A stretch of DNA of 64,000 nucleotides from Erythrobacteraceae bacterium. Its GTDB lineage: Bacteria > Pseudomonadota > Alphaproteobacteria > Sphingomonadales > Sphingomonadaceae. The DNA lies in contig JAHEAX010000010.1 in NCBI GenBank assembly GCA_024642525.1, forward strand, positions 1 to 64,000, read 5' to 3'. Under the pieces are notes generated by a model that was not told the DNA's origin, made no database searches, and saw nothing but the letters and a program-made list of their open reading frames with translations. Shown here piece after piece: positions 1 to 8,358 of the stretch (positions are counted from its first letter, which is position 1; each line of letters starts with the position of its first letter). The position numbers and the translations under genes are program-made.

Positions 1-986
1 GGAGTGCTGTCCGCAATGTCTGCCTCACCTGTTTCTTCAGGTGTTTCAACCAGCGCAGCGTTCAGTTCCGCCCCCACCACCATTCCTAAGCCGACCAGGT
101 AGAAAAAGAAAAGCGCGATCATCATCCCTGCAAGGCTGCCATAGGTCAGATCGTAGGAAAAGAAACTGCGCAGGAGTGGCGGCAATGCAATCGTGACGCC
201 AACCCACCAGGCTGTAACCAGCAGGCTTCCGGGCCATTTGGGGAAACGATGATGGCGGTATCGATGCGGCGTCAGCGTGTAAAACAGCAGGTAGATCGAG
301 ATATACAGCCCGAAAGCTGGCACGATGCGTGACAGGGACAATTGGCCAAGCGCATCATTGAGCCACGGGAAATAGGCCGCGATGACTTGCTGCGCGGTGC
401 CGATCATAACCTGTGCGATCAGGGACACCATCAGCAAGGTAACCGCCGCCATGATGATGCCGAATGACAGGATGCGGTAACGCCAGAAGGCCAGCGTCGG
501 CTCTGTCCCGTAGGCGCGGCGCAGGATGTCGCGGATTGTTTCGACAAGGCTGGATACGGTCCACAGGCCAACCGCGCCGCCCACCCAGAGCAGCCAGCCG
601 CTGCGCGCTTCGATTACGTCGCGGGCGACAGGTTCGATGACATTGCCCACCACTGGGGGCAGGGCAAAAAGGATGGCGTTGATGGTTGCCGCCCGGTCGC
701 CTTCTTCGCCCAGCGCGGAAAATATCGCTGCACCGAGGATGAAAAACGGGAAAATCGCCAGCATCGCCATATAGGCAAGGTTACCTGCATGGATGAAGCC
801 GTCGTTCCATGCGCCTGATGCGGTGCGTTTCAATACGGCGAAGAAACGAGTGCCTGGGCCCACCTTGTTTCCCACCCGCTTGCGCATGGAAGCTGCCGCG
901 TGCCGCCGTGCTTCGGGCGACAGCGACCGGCTCCGGCGCAGATGCGGATCGAGAGTATCGGGGTCAGACCCATGGGAATTTGGCAA
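1..986 (-). CDS. YihY/virulence factor BrkB family membrane protein (3' end cut by the window)
   Basis: An open minus-strand frame runs off the left edge. Its translation has the YihY/BrkB pattern: a polar N-terminus, then about six hydrophobic segments, beginning with GNLAYMAMLAIFPFFILG and ending near GSLAGMMIALFFFYLVGLG followed by VVGAELNAAL. Family members are inner-membrane proteins of unsettled function; an RNase BN role was once proposed and withdrawn. The start is uncertain. I use TTG at 986, five bases after the stop of the DnaJ-type gene, because the acidic/arginine-rich stretch behind it reads as coding. The first ATG is at 887. The few residues after the last membrane segment suggest only a short tail lies outside the window. 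The tight spacing suggests co-transcription with the J-domain gene. Confidence 0.85.
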   Translation of the reverse strand, partial: MPNSHGSDPDTLDPHLRRSRSLSPEARRHAAASMRKRVGNKVGPGTRFFAVLKRTASGAWNDGFIHAGNLAYMAMLAIFPFFILGAAIFSALGEEGDRAATINAILFALPPVVGNVIEPVARDVIEARSGWLLWVGGAVGLWTVSSLVETIRDILRRAYGTEPTLAFWRYRILSFGIIMAAVTLLMVSLIAQVMIGTAQQVIAAYFPWLNDALGQLSLSRIVPAFGLYISIYLLFYTLTPHRYRHHRFPKWPGSLLVTAWWVGVTIALPPLLRSFFSYDLTYGSLAGMMIALFFFYLVGLGMVVGAELNAALVETPEETGEADIADST

Positions 987-990
987 AACG

Positions 991-1977
991 TTACATCCCG
1001 AGCTTGTTGCGCGGTCCGCTTCCGTCTTTCCAGCCTTCCAGCCGCTTTGCAAGCTCGGTCATGTCGTCGCTGCCCGCTTCGGGCAGGTCAATTTCCAGCG
1101 TAACCAGCTGATCGCCGCGGGTGCCGTTCTTTTTGGAAAAGCCCTTGCCTTTCAAGCGCAAGACCTTGCCCGATCCGCTTCCGGGGCTGACGGTGAGCAT
1201 CACCGCGCCATCCACCGTGGGCACCTTTACCTTGGCGCCGCCGACGGCTTCATCCAGCGTGATCGGCAGGTCCAGACGCACATCGTCGCCATCGCGTCTG
1301 AAGAACGGATGGCTGTCGACCGAAATGACGACCAGCCCGTCACCCGGGCCGCCGGGGCCTTGCTGGCCCTTTCCCTTGAGGCGCATCTGGGTGCCGTCTT
1401 CGACACCGGCAGGCAGTTTCAGGTCGATCGTCTTGCCATCAGACAGGGTAATGCGCTGGTCGGCCCGCGATGCGGCATCGGTGAAGGAAATCTTCAGCCG
1501 GTACTGTATATCTGCGCCCTTGCTGGGGGGTGGAGGGCGGCGTCCGCCCATGCCGCCGCCAAAACCGCCGCCCATTCCGGCACCGGGCCTGGCGCGTGCG
1601 CCGCCCATACCGCCGCCGAACAGGCCTTCGAATATATCGCCGAGATCCATGCCTTCCTGGCTGTATCCCTGCATGTCTTCCGGCCGGAAGCCGCCCTGCT
1701 GGCCGGGTCTTGCGCCGAAGCCGCCGCCGCCCATGCCGGCAAAGGGATTGGTGGGATTTCCGTCTGCGTCTATTTCCCCGCGATCAAACCTGGCGCGCTT
1801 GTCCTTGTCGGACAGTAAATCATAGGCGTGGGTCGCCTTGCTGAAACGTTCCGTCGCGTTGGGATTATCCTTGTTGCGATCAGGATGAAGTTCCTTCGCC
1901 AGTTTGCGATAGGCGCTCTTGATGTCCTTCTCCGTAGCGGAGCGGGATATACCGAGGGTTGCATAAGGATCAGACAT
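991..1977 (-). CDS. DnaJ C-terminal domain co-chaperone (CbpA-like, class B J protein)
   Basis: A 328-residue Hsp40 co-chaperone. The N-terminal J domain (about residues 3-65) carries the essential HPD tripeptide at 31-33 inside KELHPDRNKDN. A Gly/Phe-rich linker (about 75-145) follows, with repeated GGGMGG and GGGFGG blocks. The C-terminal substrate-binding domains (about 155-320) include GGAKVKVPTVDG and VLRLKGKGF. The cysteine-rich zinc-finger repeats (CxxCxGxG) of true DnaJ are absent, so this is a CbpA/DnaJB-type protein that would stimulate a DnaK ATPase in the cytoplasm. Start is ATG 1977. The YihY-type gene begins about five bases beyond its stop, so the two are probably one transcript. 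It diverges from pdxH across 82 bases. Confidence 0.93.
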   Translation of the reverse strand: MSDPYATLGISRSATEKDIKSAYRKLAKELHPDRNKDNPNATERFSKATHAYDLLSDKDKRARFDRGEIDADGNPTNPFAGMGGGGFGARPGQQGGFRPEDMQGYSQEGMDLGDIFEGLFGGGMGGARARPGAGMGGGFGGGMGGRRPPPPSKGADIQYRLKISFTDAASRADQRITLSDGKTIDLKLPAGVEDGTQMRLKGKGQQGPGGPGDGLVVISVDSHPFFRRDGDDVRLDLPITLDEAVGGAKVKVPTVDGAVMLTVSPGSGSGKVLRLKGKGFSKKNGTRGDQLVTLEIDLPEAGSDDMTELAKRLEGWKDGSGPRNKLGM

Positions 1978-2059
1978 ACCGTGTTAGCTAGGTGCAGCAG
2001 TGCGCCTGTGCAAGCAGTGAAGCTTTACCAATGCCGTAATGGGGCGTTAGGGCAGTGAA

Positions 2060-2683
2060 ATGACGAGTGACCTGAACAAAAGCGAGATCCCTTCCAGCGA
2101 TCCTTTCGGCCTGTTTGACGAATGGTTCGCGCTGGCCCGCCAAAGCGAGCCAAACGATGCCAATGCCATGGCGCTGGCCACGGCGACGCCTTCAGGCGCG
2201 CCATCCGTGCGCATGGTGCTGCTGAAAGGGCATGGCGCAGATCTGGGCGAAAACGGCGGTTTTACGTTCTATACCAATGCGCAGAGCCGCAAGGGCGAGG
2301 AAATCCGCGCCAATATGCAGGCGGCCTTGCTGTTTCACTGGAAGAGCCTGCGCCGGCAAATCCGCATCGAAGGCCCGTTGCAACAGGTGGCTGACGATGT
2401 GGCTGACGACTATTTCCACAGCCGCAGCCGCGATTCGCAATTGGGCGCTGTTGCATCGGACCAGTCCCGCCCGATGGCAGACCGGTCTGTCTTCGTGGAA
2501 AGATTCGCGGAGGCAGAGGCCCGCTTTGCAGGGGGCGAGGTGGAACGGCCCCGCCATTGGACAGGTTTTCGCCTGGCTCCGCGCGCTTTTGAATTTTGGC
2601 TCGACCGGCCCAACCGCCTGCATGACCGCCGCCGTTTTGAACGCAGCGGCGATGGCTGGGCGGATACGTTGCTCTACCCATGA
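2060..2683 (+). CDS. pdxH: pyridoxamine 5'-phosphate oxidase
   Basis: 207 residues, the usual PdxH length. This FMN enzyme oxidises pyridoxine/pyridoxamine 5'-phosphate to pyridoxal 5'-phosphate in the vitamin B6 salvage and synthesis pathway. Visible family features: an N-terminal DPFGLFDEWFALA segment; the FMN/substrate core with PSVRMVLLKGHG, then GFTFYTNAQSRKGEEI and ALLFHWKSLRRQIRIEG; the SRDSQLGAVASDQS segment; and the C-terminal signature EFWLDRPNRLHDRRRF. Its TGA overlaps the ATG of the cation-efflux gene (ATGA), so translation of the three genes 2060-4424 is probably coupled. Nothing unusual seen. Confidence 0.96.
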   Translation: MTSDLNKSEIPSSDPFGLFDEWFALARQSEPNDANAMALATATPSGAPSVRMVLLKGHGADLGENGGFTFYTNAQSRKGEEIRANMQAALLFHWKSLRRQIRIEGPLQQVADDVADDYFHSRSRDSQLGAVASDQSRPMADRSVFVERFAEAEARFAGGEVERPRHWTGFRLAPRAFEFWLDRPNRLHDRRRFERSGDGWADTLLYP

Positions 2684-3624
2684 ACGCGGCCCACGATCAC
2701 CGGGCCGCCCTGACGCGCAGTGCCGCGGTGGCATCCATCACCATGGCGCTGTTCCTGATGGTGCTGAAATTATGGGCCACGTGGCGCACCGGCTCCACCG
2801 CGATGCTTGGATCGCTGGCTGATACATCGCTCGATTTCGTGGCCAGTATCGCCACTTTTATCGGGGTCTATATCGCCGCGCAGCCCGCTGACGAAGACCA
2901 CCGCTTCGGCCATGGCAAGGCAGAATCGCTGGCGGCCATGTTCCAGGTCATGCTGATCGTCCTGTCGGCTGCGGCCATTGGCTTTCGCGCCGTGCTGCGG
3001 CTGGCCGAAGGTGGCCGGACTGCTGCCGCAGGTGACGGTATCGCGGTTTCTGTCATCGCCATCATCGCCACGGTTGCCCTGCTGGCATGGCAGCGCCATG
3101 TCATCCGGCGCACAGGGTCAGTCGCGATTTCGGCAGACCATGTCCATTACCAGTCGGACCTCCTGCTCAATGTCGCGGTCATCGCTGCGCTGGCGCTCGA
3201 TCAGTATGCGGGGTTCGGCTTGGCCGATCCGCTGTTTGGGCTGGCGATTGCAGGCTGGCTGCTGTGGGGCGCATGGCGTGCGGCGAGCGAGGCAATAGAC
3301 CATCTGATGGACCGCGAATGGCCCGAGGAAAAGCGCCAGAGGTTCGTCGAACTGGCGGCGAAGCACCCTGAACTGAACAATCTGCACGACTTGCGCACCC
3401 GCACCAGCGGGCATCATGACTTCGTGCAATTCCACGTCGACATGCCCGCCCATATGACAGTGGAAGAAGCGCACCACATCATCGAGCGGGTCGAAGAAGA
3501 CCTGTGCCGCAATTTCCCCGGCATGGACCTGCTGATCCATATCGACCCGGAAGGGCATGTGGACGAACCGGACAATCCGCTGGTCGAAGACGATGAATTT
3601 GCCAAGCTGGAGAAAAGCAAGTGA
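2680..3624 (+). CDS. cation diffusion facilitator (CDF) family transporter
   Basis: 314 residues. CDF proteins are inner-membrane metal/proton antiporters that export Zn2+, Fe2+ or related divalent ions. The protein has about six membrane segments between residues 10 and 210. The membrane metal-site acidic residues are visible in LADTSLDFVASIATF and the following HRFGHGKAES, and a second site in ISADHVHYQSDLLLNVAV. The C-terminal cytoplasmic domain (about 215-300) is His-rich (SGHHDFVQFH, EEAHHIIERVEE), as expected for the regulatory metal-binding region. Substrate specificity cannot be read from sequence; FieF/ZitB-like Fe or Zn export is the default. It overlaps pdxH upstream and the PhzF-like gene downstream by a few bases. 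Confidence 0.93.
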   Translation: MNAAHDHRAALTRSAAVASITMALFLMVLKLWATWRTGSTAMLGSLADTSLDFVASIATFIGVYIAAQPADEDHRFGHGKAESLAAMFQVMLIVLSAAAIGFRAVLRLAEGGRTAAAGDGIAVSVIAIIATVALLAWQRHVIRRTGSVAISADHVHYQSDLLLNVAVIAALALDQYAGFGLADPLFGLAIAGWLLWGAWRAASEAIDHLMDREWPEEKRQRFVELAAKHPELNNLHDLRTRTSGHHDFVQFHVDMPAHMTVEEAHHIIERVEEDLCRNFPGMDLLIHIDPEGHVDEPDNPLVEDDEFAKLEKSK

Positions 3625-4424
3625 CGATGAAGTTGCCCTATTTTCACGTCGATGCCTTTGCCAACTGCCCTTTCACCGGCAATCAGGCAGCGGTGATGCC
3701 GCTGGACGCATGGCTGCCCGATGATGTGCTGCAGGCCATCGGCGAAGAGAATAATTTTGCCGAGACTGCCTTTGTCGTCGCGGACGAAACGGGTGAGGCT
3801 GACTGGGAATTGCGCTGGTTCACCCCAACCAGCGAAGTGGCAATGTGCGGCCATGCAACGCTGGCTGCAGGCCATGTCCTGCTTAGCCGGGATGACGCGG
3901 ACAGGGTCACCTTCCGCACGCGGCAGGCGGGCATTCTGGAAGTACGCAAATCCGACGCAGGATATGAATTATCTCTGCCGGTGACGCTGGTGGAATCGCG
4001 CGAGCATGTGGAATTGCTGGCGGCACTGGGCGTTGCAGGCGAAGTGTACGAATCGGTTTCCGGCGCAGAAGCCACTGCGATCGTGCTGCTCGACAGTGAG
4101 GCGGAGGTGCGCGCGCTGAAGCCCGACATCCGCAAGCTTGGGGCAATCGACCTGATGGCCATTTGCACAGCGCGCGGCGAAACCAGCGACATTGTCAGCC
4201 GTGTTTTCGTGCCTGCATGGGGCGTGGATGAAGACAGCGTGACAGGCTCTGCCCATGCTGCATTGGCCCCGTTCTGGGCGCCGCGCCTGGGCAAGGACGA
4301 ATTCACCGCGCACCAGGCATCAAAACGCGGCGGCGATCTGACTTGCCGGCTGGAAAATGGCCGCACATGGCTGGGCGGCGAATGCGTGACGGTGGTGGAA
4401 GGGTTCTTTTACCTGCCTGGGTAA
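3621..4424 (+). CDS. PhzF-family isomerase/epimerase
   Basis: 267 residues with the two-lobed diaminopimelate-epimerase-like fold of PhzF. Visible motifs: FANCPFTGNQAAV near the N-terminus; EENNFAETAFVV, holding the catalytic glutamate of PhzF-type enzymes; SEVAMCGHATLAAGH; and the C-lobe DEDSVTGSAHAALAPFW. No phenazine genes are nearby, so the real substrate is unknown and the label refers to the family only. GTG at 3621 overlaps the transporter stop (GTGA); ATG at 3627 gives the more typical start MKLPYFHVDAF and is an equal alternative. The 3' end overlaps the convergent serine hydrolase gene by 16 bases. Confidence 0.9.
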   Translation: MTMKLPYFHVDAFANCPFTGNQAAVMPLDAWLPDDVLQAIGEENNFAETAFVVADETGEADWELRWFTPTSEVAMCGHATLAAGHVLLSRDDADRVTFRTRQAGILEVRKSDAGYELSLPVTLVESREHVELLAALGVAGEVYESVSGAEATAIVLLDSEAEVRALKPDIRKLGAIDLMAICTARGETSDIVSRVFVPAWGVDEDSVTGSAHAALAPFWAPRLGKDEFTAHQASKRGGDLTCRLENGRTWLGGECVTVVEGFFYLPG

Positions 4425-5533
4425 AGATCCACGATATCTGACAATTCGGGGATCAGCGCCTTGCGCTGCGGCGCGTCTGAATGGCCCAGCCGCACGATGG
4501 TCAGTTTCTGTTCGGGCGATACCAGCACATATTGGCCCATATGGCCGACGGCAGCGAACATGGATTTGGGCCCCCGATCAGGCGCTGTATCATCCTGATC
4601 GATGCCGGAATCGCGGTTGAGCCACGTCTGCGCACCGTAATAGCTGCTGCGCGGGCTCGGCGTTTTCATGAAATCGATCCATTTGCGCGGGATCAGCTGC
4701 GCCCCGCGAACTGAACCGCCATTGCGCAGAAATTCACCGAACTTTGCCCAATCGCGCGCAGTGCCATGCATCATGCTGCCACCGATCAGCGTGCCGCTGG
4801 CATCATATTCAGGCACCATGGAATCCATGCCGACCGGCCCGAACAGGCGGTTTTTCAGATAGGTATCGACCGCCTCGCGGCGGCTTTCCGGATCGGTTGC
4901 AGATGTCAGCACGCGGGCGGCAATATCCGCCAGAATGACAGTAGTGTTCGAGGAATATTCAAAAGTGCGGCCTGGTTCGGCTTCCAACGGCTGGGCAGTC
5001 GCCCAGTCGGCCATGTCATCTCGGCCATCGAGGAACAGCATCCGCACTTCGGAAGATTCATAAGGCGGGTTGCCCGCTTCTGTGTGGCGCAGGCCAGAGC
5101 GCATCTGCAGCAGCTGGCGCAATGTAATCTCGCCGCGCGGGTCGCCCGGGCGCTGCCAGCGCGGAATTGGCGGCGATTCGTCCAGCCGCAACCGGCCATC
5201 TGCCACCAGCATCCCGATCATGACGGCAGTCACAGTCTTTGCCATCGACCAGCTGATGAAGCGGGTGTCGGCGTCATAGCCTGGCGCATAGCGTTCGGCG
5301 GCAATTTCGCCGCCGTGCATCACCACCAGGGCGCGGGTTTCGCCAATGGTGTCCTTGATAAACACATCGTCCACCTGCCGCGCCAGCTGGCGTGTCGGGG
5401 CACCGGGATTGCCGGAAACCGCGGCAATTGCTTCCTCTGTCAGCGGGGGGAGCGTTTCTGCCGAACTGCTGCAACCTGTAAGGGTTGGCAGAGCGACAAG
5501 GCTGGCGATAAGGGAGGCTGTAATTCGAGTCAT
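4409..5533 (-). CDS. serine hydrolase, beta-lactamase/esterase family, predicted lipoprotein
   Basis: 374 residues from ATG 5533. The N-terminus is a lipoprotein signal: MTRITASLIASLVALPTLTG followed by Cys21, with serines after it. The class C beta-lactamase-like fold is shown by the catalytic SxxK motif Ser96-Met-Ala-Lys99 (ISWSMAKTV), a tyrosine motif FEYSSN near 193, and GHMGQYVLVSP near the C-terminus in place of KTG. Such proteins act as esterases, peptidases or beta-lactam-binding enzymes; substrate unknown. The second motif is YSS rather than YSN, which argues against a strong beta-lactamase. An in-frame ATG at 5569 would hide the signal peptide, so I reject it. It diverges from the gene at 5563. 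Confidence 0.9.
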   Translation of the reverse strand: MTRITASLIASLVALPTLTGCSSSAETLPPLTEEAIAAVSGNPGAPTRQLARQVDDVFIKDTIGETRALVVMHGGEIAAERYAPGYDADTRFISWSMAKTVTAVMIGMLVADGRLRLDESPPIPRWQRPGDPRGEITLRQLLQMRSGLRHTEAGNPPYESSEVRMLFLDGRDDMADWATAQPLEAEPGRTFEYSSNTTVILADIAARVLTSATDPESRREAVDTYLKNRLFGPVGMDSMVPEYDASGTLIGGSMMHGTARDWAKFGEFLRNGGSVRGAQLIPRKWIDFMKTPSPRSSYYGAQTWLNRDSGIDQDDTAPDRGPKSMFAAVGHMGQYVLVSPEQKLTIVRLGHSDAPQRKALIPELSDIVDLYPGR

Positions 5534-5562
5534 CCACTCTTCACTCGCGCAAGGATTCCCGC

Positions 5563-5955
5563 TTGGCAACGCCTAAACCCACTTCCCGAAAGACTTCTTC
5601 CAATGTGCGGGCCACAGCACGCCGTGCGGGTCAGCCGCGCGGGCGGCGCTGGCCCTGGGTGGTGGTGCTGGCGGGGCTTGCAGTGGCCGTCACGGGGTGG
5701 TTCTACCGCGAACCGGTCCTTGGATATACCGGCGCTGGCGCATCCTATGCTGCGCATGTCGGCTGTTCCTGCGTCTATATTGACGGGCGCAGCCTCGAAA
5801 GTTGCAAGGGCGACCGGATTGCCGGGATGGAGCTGGTATCGATGAGCCAGGATGAAGAGGCAAAGAGCGTCACTGCCCGCTTCCCGCTGATGCCATCGCA
5901 AACCGCAACCTACCGCGAGGGATATGGCTGCGTCCTGCAAAAGTGGGAAGACTAG
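5563..5955 (+). CDS. hypothetical membrane-anchored protein
   Basis: 130 residues, family not recognised. It has a basic N-terminus (residues 1-29, many Arg/Lys), one hydrophobic helix (about 30-45, PWVVVLAGLAVAVTGWFY) and a soluble domain of about 85 residues that should lie in the periplasm. That domain has four cysteines in the patterns GCSCVYIDGRSLESCKGD and GYGCVLQKW, so disulfides are plausible. Only a TTG start is available at 5563; the basic N-terminal stretch supports it over a later start. It diverges from the serine hydrolase with 29 bases between the two starts. Codon use matches the neighbours, so I regard it as real. Confidence 0.7.
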   Translation: MATPKPTSRKTSSNVRATARRAGQPRGRRWPWVVVLAGLAVAVTGWFYREPVLGYTGAGASYAAHVGCSCVYIDGRSLESCKGDRIAGMELVSMSQDEEAKSVTARFPLMPSQTATYREGYGCVLQKWED

Positions 5956-5996
5956 AGCGCCTGTTGCATCGGGCGCTTTGACTTGGGGAGAAAATG

Positions 5997-7172
5997 CTAG
6001 ATCGAATCGGTGGAATCGATCCAGCCGCCACCGATCACGCGGTCGCCTGCATAAATCACTGCGGCCTGGCCCGGCGCGACGCCGAATTCCGGATTGGCAA
6101 ATTTCAGGGTAACCGTTTCGCCCTCACCCAGAGAACCGACAAGCTCCACCGGCACAGGCTTTGCGAGTGAGCGGACCTTGGCCGTTAGCGGCGCGGCCTG
6201 CCGGTCTGCCGGAACCGGTCCGATCCGGTTTGTTTCGATGACTTCGATGGCGCTGACGGCCAGCAGGCGTTTCGGCCCCACGCGCACCTGCGCCTTTTCG
6301 GCATCGATGCCCACCACATAAAGCGGTTCGGGCTGGCCGCCGATTTCAAGTCCGCGGCGCTGGCCAACGGTAAAATGAATGACTCCCTTGTGCTCGCCCA
6401 ATGTTTCGCCCGTTTCGGCATGGACAATATCGCCGGGCCTGCCGCCTTCGGGGCGAAGGGATTTCACGATGCGGGCGTAATCGCCATCAGGAACAAAGCA
6501 GATATCCTGGCTGTCGGGCTTGGCTGCATTGCGCAGGCCCGCCTGTTCCGCCAGTTCGCGCACCTGCGCCTTGGGCAGGCCGCCCAGCGGGAAACGCAGG
6601 AAATCCAGCTGGGCTTCGGTGGTGCCATAAAGAAAATAGGACTGGTCGCGCGCAGGGTCGAGCGCGCGGTGCAGTTCCGGCCCTGCCGCGCCCATTATCC
6701 GGCGGACATAATGGCCCGTGGCGAGACAATCTGCGCCAAGTTCGCGTGCCATGCGCAACAGGTCGGTAAATTTCGGGCCCATGTTGCAACGGATGCAGGG
6801 GACCGGCGTGCGTCCTTTGAGATAATCATCGGCAAAGGTTTCAACCACGTCTTCGCGAAACGCGCTTTCATGGCCGAATACATAATGCGCAATGCCCAGC
6901 CGATCGGCCACGGCGCGCGCATCACTGATGTCATCGCCCGCACAGCAAGCACCCTTGCGGCCGGTGGCTGCGCCATAATCATAAAGCTGCAGCGTAATGC
7001 CGATAACTTCAGCGCCGCTGGCCGCGGCAAGGGCTGCGACCACGGACGAATCAACGCCGCCCGACATGGCGACCACGATGCGGCAGTCCGCAGCTGCCCG
7101 GGGCAGGTCGAACAGTGCGGCAGGGTCCAGCGCGGGGTCAAAGAGTGTGGCGGCGTCCATTTGCGCGCCCAT
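5997..7172 (-). CDS. mnmA: tRNA-specific 2-thiouridylase MnmA
   Basis: 391 residues. MnmA adds sulfur to C2 of uridine 34 in tRNA-Lys, -Glu and -Gln using ATP and a sulfur relay. The PP-loop [13 protein letters not shown] lies near residue 38, the first active cysteine region in [13 protein letters not shown] and the second in [14 protein letters not shown]. The C-terminal beta-barrel includes [14 protein letters not shown] and [17 protein letters not shown]. Three ATG codons are close together (7178, 7172, 7160). I chose 7172 because a GAGG ribosome-binding sequence sits six bases upstream; at 7178 it would touch the start codon, and none precedes 7160. The N-terminal extension before the PP-loop is somewhat long but normal for this group. 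Confidence 0.96.
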   Translation of the reverse strand: MGAQMDAATLFDPALDPAALFDLPRAAADCRIVVAMSGGVDSSVVAALAAASGAEVIGITLQLYDYGAATGRKGACCAGDDISDARAVADRLGIAHYVFGHESAFREDVVETFADDYLKGRTPVPCIRCNMGPKFTDLLRMARELGADCLATGHYVRRIMGAAGPELHRALDPARDQSYFLYGTTEAQLDFLRFPLGGLPKAQVRELAEQAGLRNAAKPDSQDICFVPDGDYARIVKSLRPEGGRPGDIVHAETGETLGEHKGVIHFTVGQRRGLEIGGQPEPLYVVGIDAEKAQVRVGPKRLLAVSAIEVIETNRIGPVPADRQAAPLTAKVRSLAKPVPVELVGSLGEGETVTLKFANPEFGVAPGQAAVIYAGDRVIGGGWIDSTDSI

Positions 7173-7285
7173 ACACATCCTCGGCCCTGCTTGCCAGAGC
7201 GCGCATTTGGCGGCCCTCCAATCCTAATGAGAGGTAAACCACAGCTTTACCCGATCTTGACCATCACGGCGCTAAGGCAGTGGTC

Positions 7286-7591
7286 ATGTACGAGACGTCT
7301 AACACGCAGGCCGCTTTTGATGATGCCATGGATGGTGCGCAGCTGCGCACCATTTCGTGGGCTGAACTGGTGGCAAGATTGTCGGCCGCGCGCGATTTGC
7401 GCAGCCTGCTTGTGCGTGAACACGCATCGGCCGGTGGCACATTTACCGCTTTTGCCGAAGTCCGGGACGACATGCTTAACAGCACGAAACCCGATATTAA
7501 CCCCGATGGTTTAGTCCGTCGAAAACAGCTTGAAGCCATAGAGGCTTGTGCCGCGAATATCGCGACCCCCGGCGACCGAGAGATGCAATGA
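7286..7591 (+). CDS. small conserved-type hypothetical protein, translationally coupled to sciP
   Basis: 101 residues from ATG 7286 (a GTG six bases earlier is also possible). Family not recognised. It is soluble and mostly helical by composition, with AFDDAMDGAQLRTISWAEL and an Arg-rich middle SAARDLRSLLVREH. Its stop overlaps the start of sciP (ATGCAATGATT: the TGA shares bases with ATG 7588). Such overlaps usually mean one transcript and coupled translation, so the product may work with SciP or be needed in proportion to it. Codon use matches the surroundings, which argues against a chance frame. Confidence 0.72.
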   Translation: MYETSNTQAAFDDAMDGAQLRTISWAELVARLSAARDLRSLLVREHASAGGTFTAFAEVRDDMLNSTKPDINPDGLVRRKQLEAIEACAANIATPGDREMQ

Positions 7592-7887
7592 TTGAAAACC
7601 AGAAAATCCGTGCCGCTCAAGTCATCGGCCCCCTTGGGGAGCCGCTGACGATTGACGATCTGCCGCCCCCCAGCACGAAGCGCTGGGTCGTTCGCCGCAA
7701 GGCGGAAGTGGTGGCAGCGGTTAATGGCGGCCTGCTGACGATCGATGAAGTGCTGGAGCGTTATAATCTGACGCTGGAGGAATTCGCTTCCTGGCAGCGC
7801 GCAGTTGACCGTTCAGGGATGCAGGGTCTGCGTGTCACGCGCATCCAGCATTACCGCGATCTTTATGAGCGCCAGCTGAAATATTGA
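7588..7887 (+). CDS. sciP: SciP-type CtrA inhibitor (DUF1153 protein)
   Basis: 99 residues, the normal length. SciP, characterised in Caulobacter, is a small helix-turn-helix protein that binds CtrA on DNA and blocks transcription activation at CtrA-dependent promoters, helping restrict them to part of the cell cycle. The family signature is clear: VIGPLGEPLTIDDLPPP, KRWVVRRKAEVVAAVNGGLL, then the HTH region ERYNLTLEEFASWQRAVDR and VTRIQHYRDLYE. Start is ATG 7588, which overlaps the stop of the small gene upstream. A strong stem-loop with a T-rich tail (7948-7980) follows. The presence of both SciP and MipZ in the window supports an alphaproteobacterium with a CtrA network. Confidence 0.93.
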   Translation: MIENQKIRAAQVIGPLGEPLTIDDLPPPSTKRWVVRRKAEVVAAVNGGLLTIDEVLERYNLTLEEFASWQRAVDRSGMQGLRVTRIQHYRDLYERQLKY

Positions 7888-7947
7888 TTCCAGCCGCCCT
7901 TATGCAGGGCACCTTAAAATTCCGCCGGCATGCAGCCGGCAATCGTG

Positions 7948-7980
7948 TCGGCGCCGCATTGCGGCGCCGATTAGGTTTTT
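7948..7980 (+). terminator. Rho-independent terminator after sciP
   Basis: A perfect 10-bp stem (TCGGCGCCGC / GCGGCGCCGA) with a three-base loop ends at 7970 and is followed by TTAGGTTTTT. A second small inverted repeat, GCCGGC, flanks TGCA just upstream. It would end the sciP transcript 60 bases after the stop codon. Confidence 0.75.
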
Positions 7981-8025
7981 GGGCAAGCATGTAATATACT
8001 TTTCTCACCCACCCGAAAGAGTTGG

Positions 8026-8051
8026 GGAACCGGTTCGGCATATGCGGCGTT
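8026..8051 (+). promoter_or_regulatory. EcfG-type general-stress promoter upstream of the glsB-like gene
   Basis: GGAAC at 8026-8030, a 17-base spacer and CGTT at 8048-8051. This is an exact match to the alphaproteobacterial EcfG (general stress sigma factor) consensus GGAAC-N16/17-CGTT. The expected start of transcription near 8057-8060 gives a leader of about 35 bases that ends in a perfect AGGAGG ribosome-binding site at 8082-8087, seven bases before the ATG. The position and the stress-protein family agree with each other. Confidence 0.75.
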
Positions 8052-8094
8052 AAGACTGCAATACCAGATCGGTAAAATAACAGGAGGAAGTATA

Positions 8095-8358
8095 ATGGGT
8101 TGGATTATCGCAATTATCGTTGGTGGCATTATCGGCTGGCTCGCCAGCATGGTCATGAACCGTGATGCATCCATGGGCATTTTCTGGAACATCGTTGTTG
8201 GTGTGGTCGGCTCGTTCATCGGCCGCTTCATCGGTTCGCTGGTTGGCGTTGGCGCTACGCTGACCGAATTCAGTGTCCCCGGCCTGCTTATGTCGCTGCT
8301 CGGCGCAGTTGTCCTGCTCGGCATCGTGAACATGGTTCAGCGCGGCCGCGTTCGTTAA
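8095..8358 (+). CDS. GlsB/YeaQ/YmgE-family stress response membrane protein
   Basis: 87 residues, typical for this family (older name: transglycosylase-associated protein). It is almost wholly hydrophobic, with three membrane helices and conserved glycines: MGWIIAIIVGGIIGWLASM, then GIFWNIVVGVVGSFIGRFI and a last helix MSLLGAVVLLGIVNMV. Family members are small inner-membrane proteins induced by stress; molecular role unknown. The gene has its own promoter of EcfG type (8026-8051), a very strong ribosome-binding site and its own terminator (8386-8417), so it is a single-gene unit built for high, stress-dependent output. Confidence 0.93.
   Translation: MGWIIAIIVGGIIGWLASMVMNRDASMGIFWNIVVGVVGSFIGRFIGSLVGVGATLTEFSVPGLLMSLLGAVVLLGIVNMVQRGRVR

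Noticed and set aside
793-1818. 341-codon plus-strand frame over the DnaJ-type gene
   Set aside because: Antisense shadow of a clearly recognisable J-domain gene; the product has low-complexity sequence without a domain.
7497-7513. TTAACC/GGTTTA near sciP as a CtrA box
   Set aside because: CtrA boxes are direct TTAA-N7-TTAA repeats; this is an inverted pair with the wrong spacing and lies inside a coding region.
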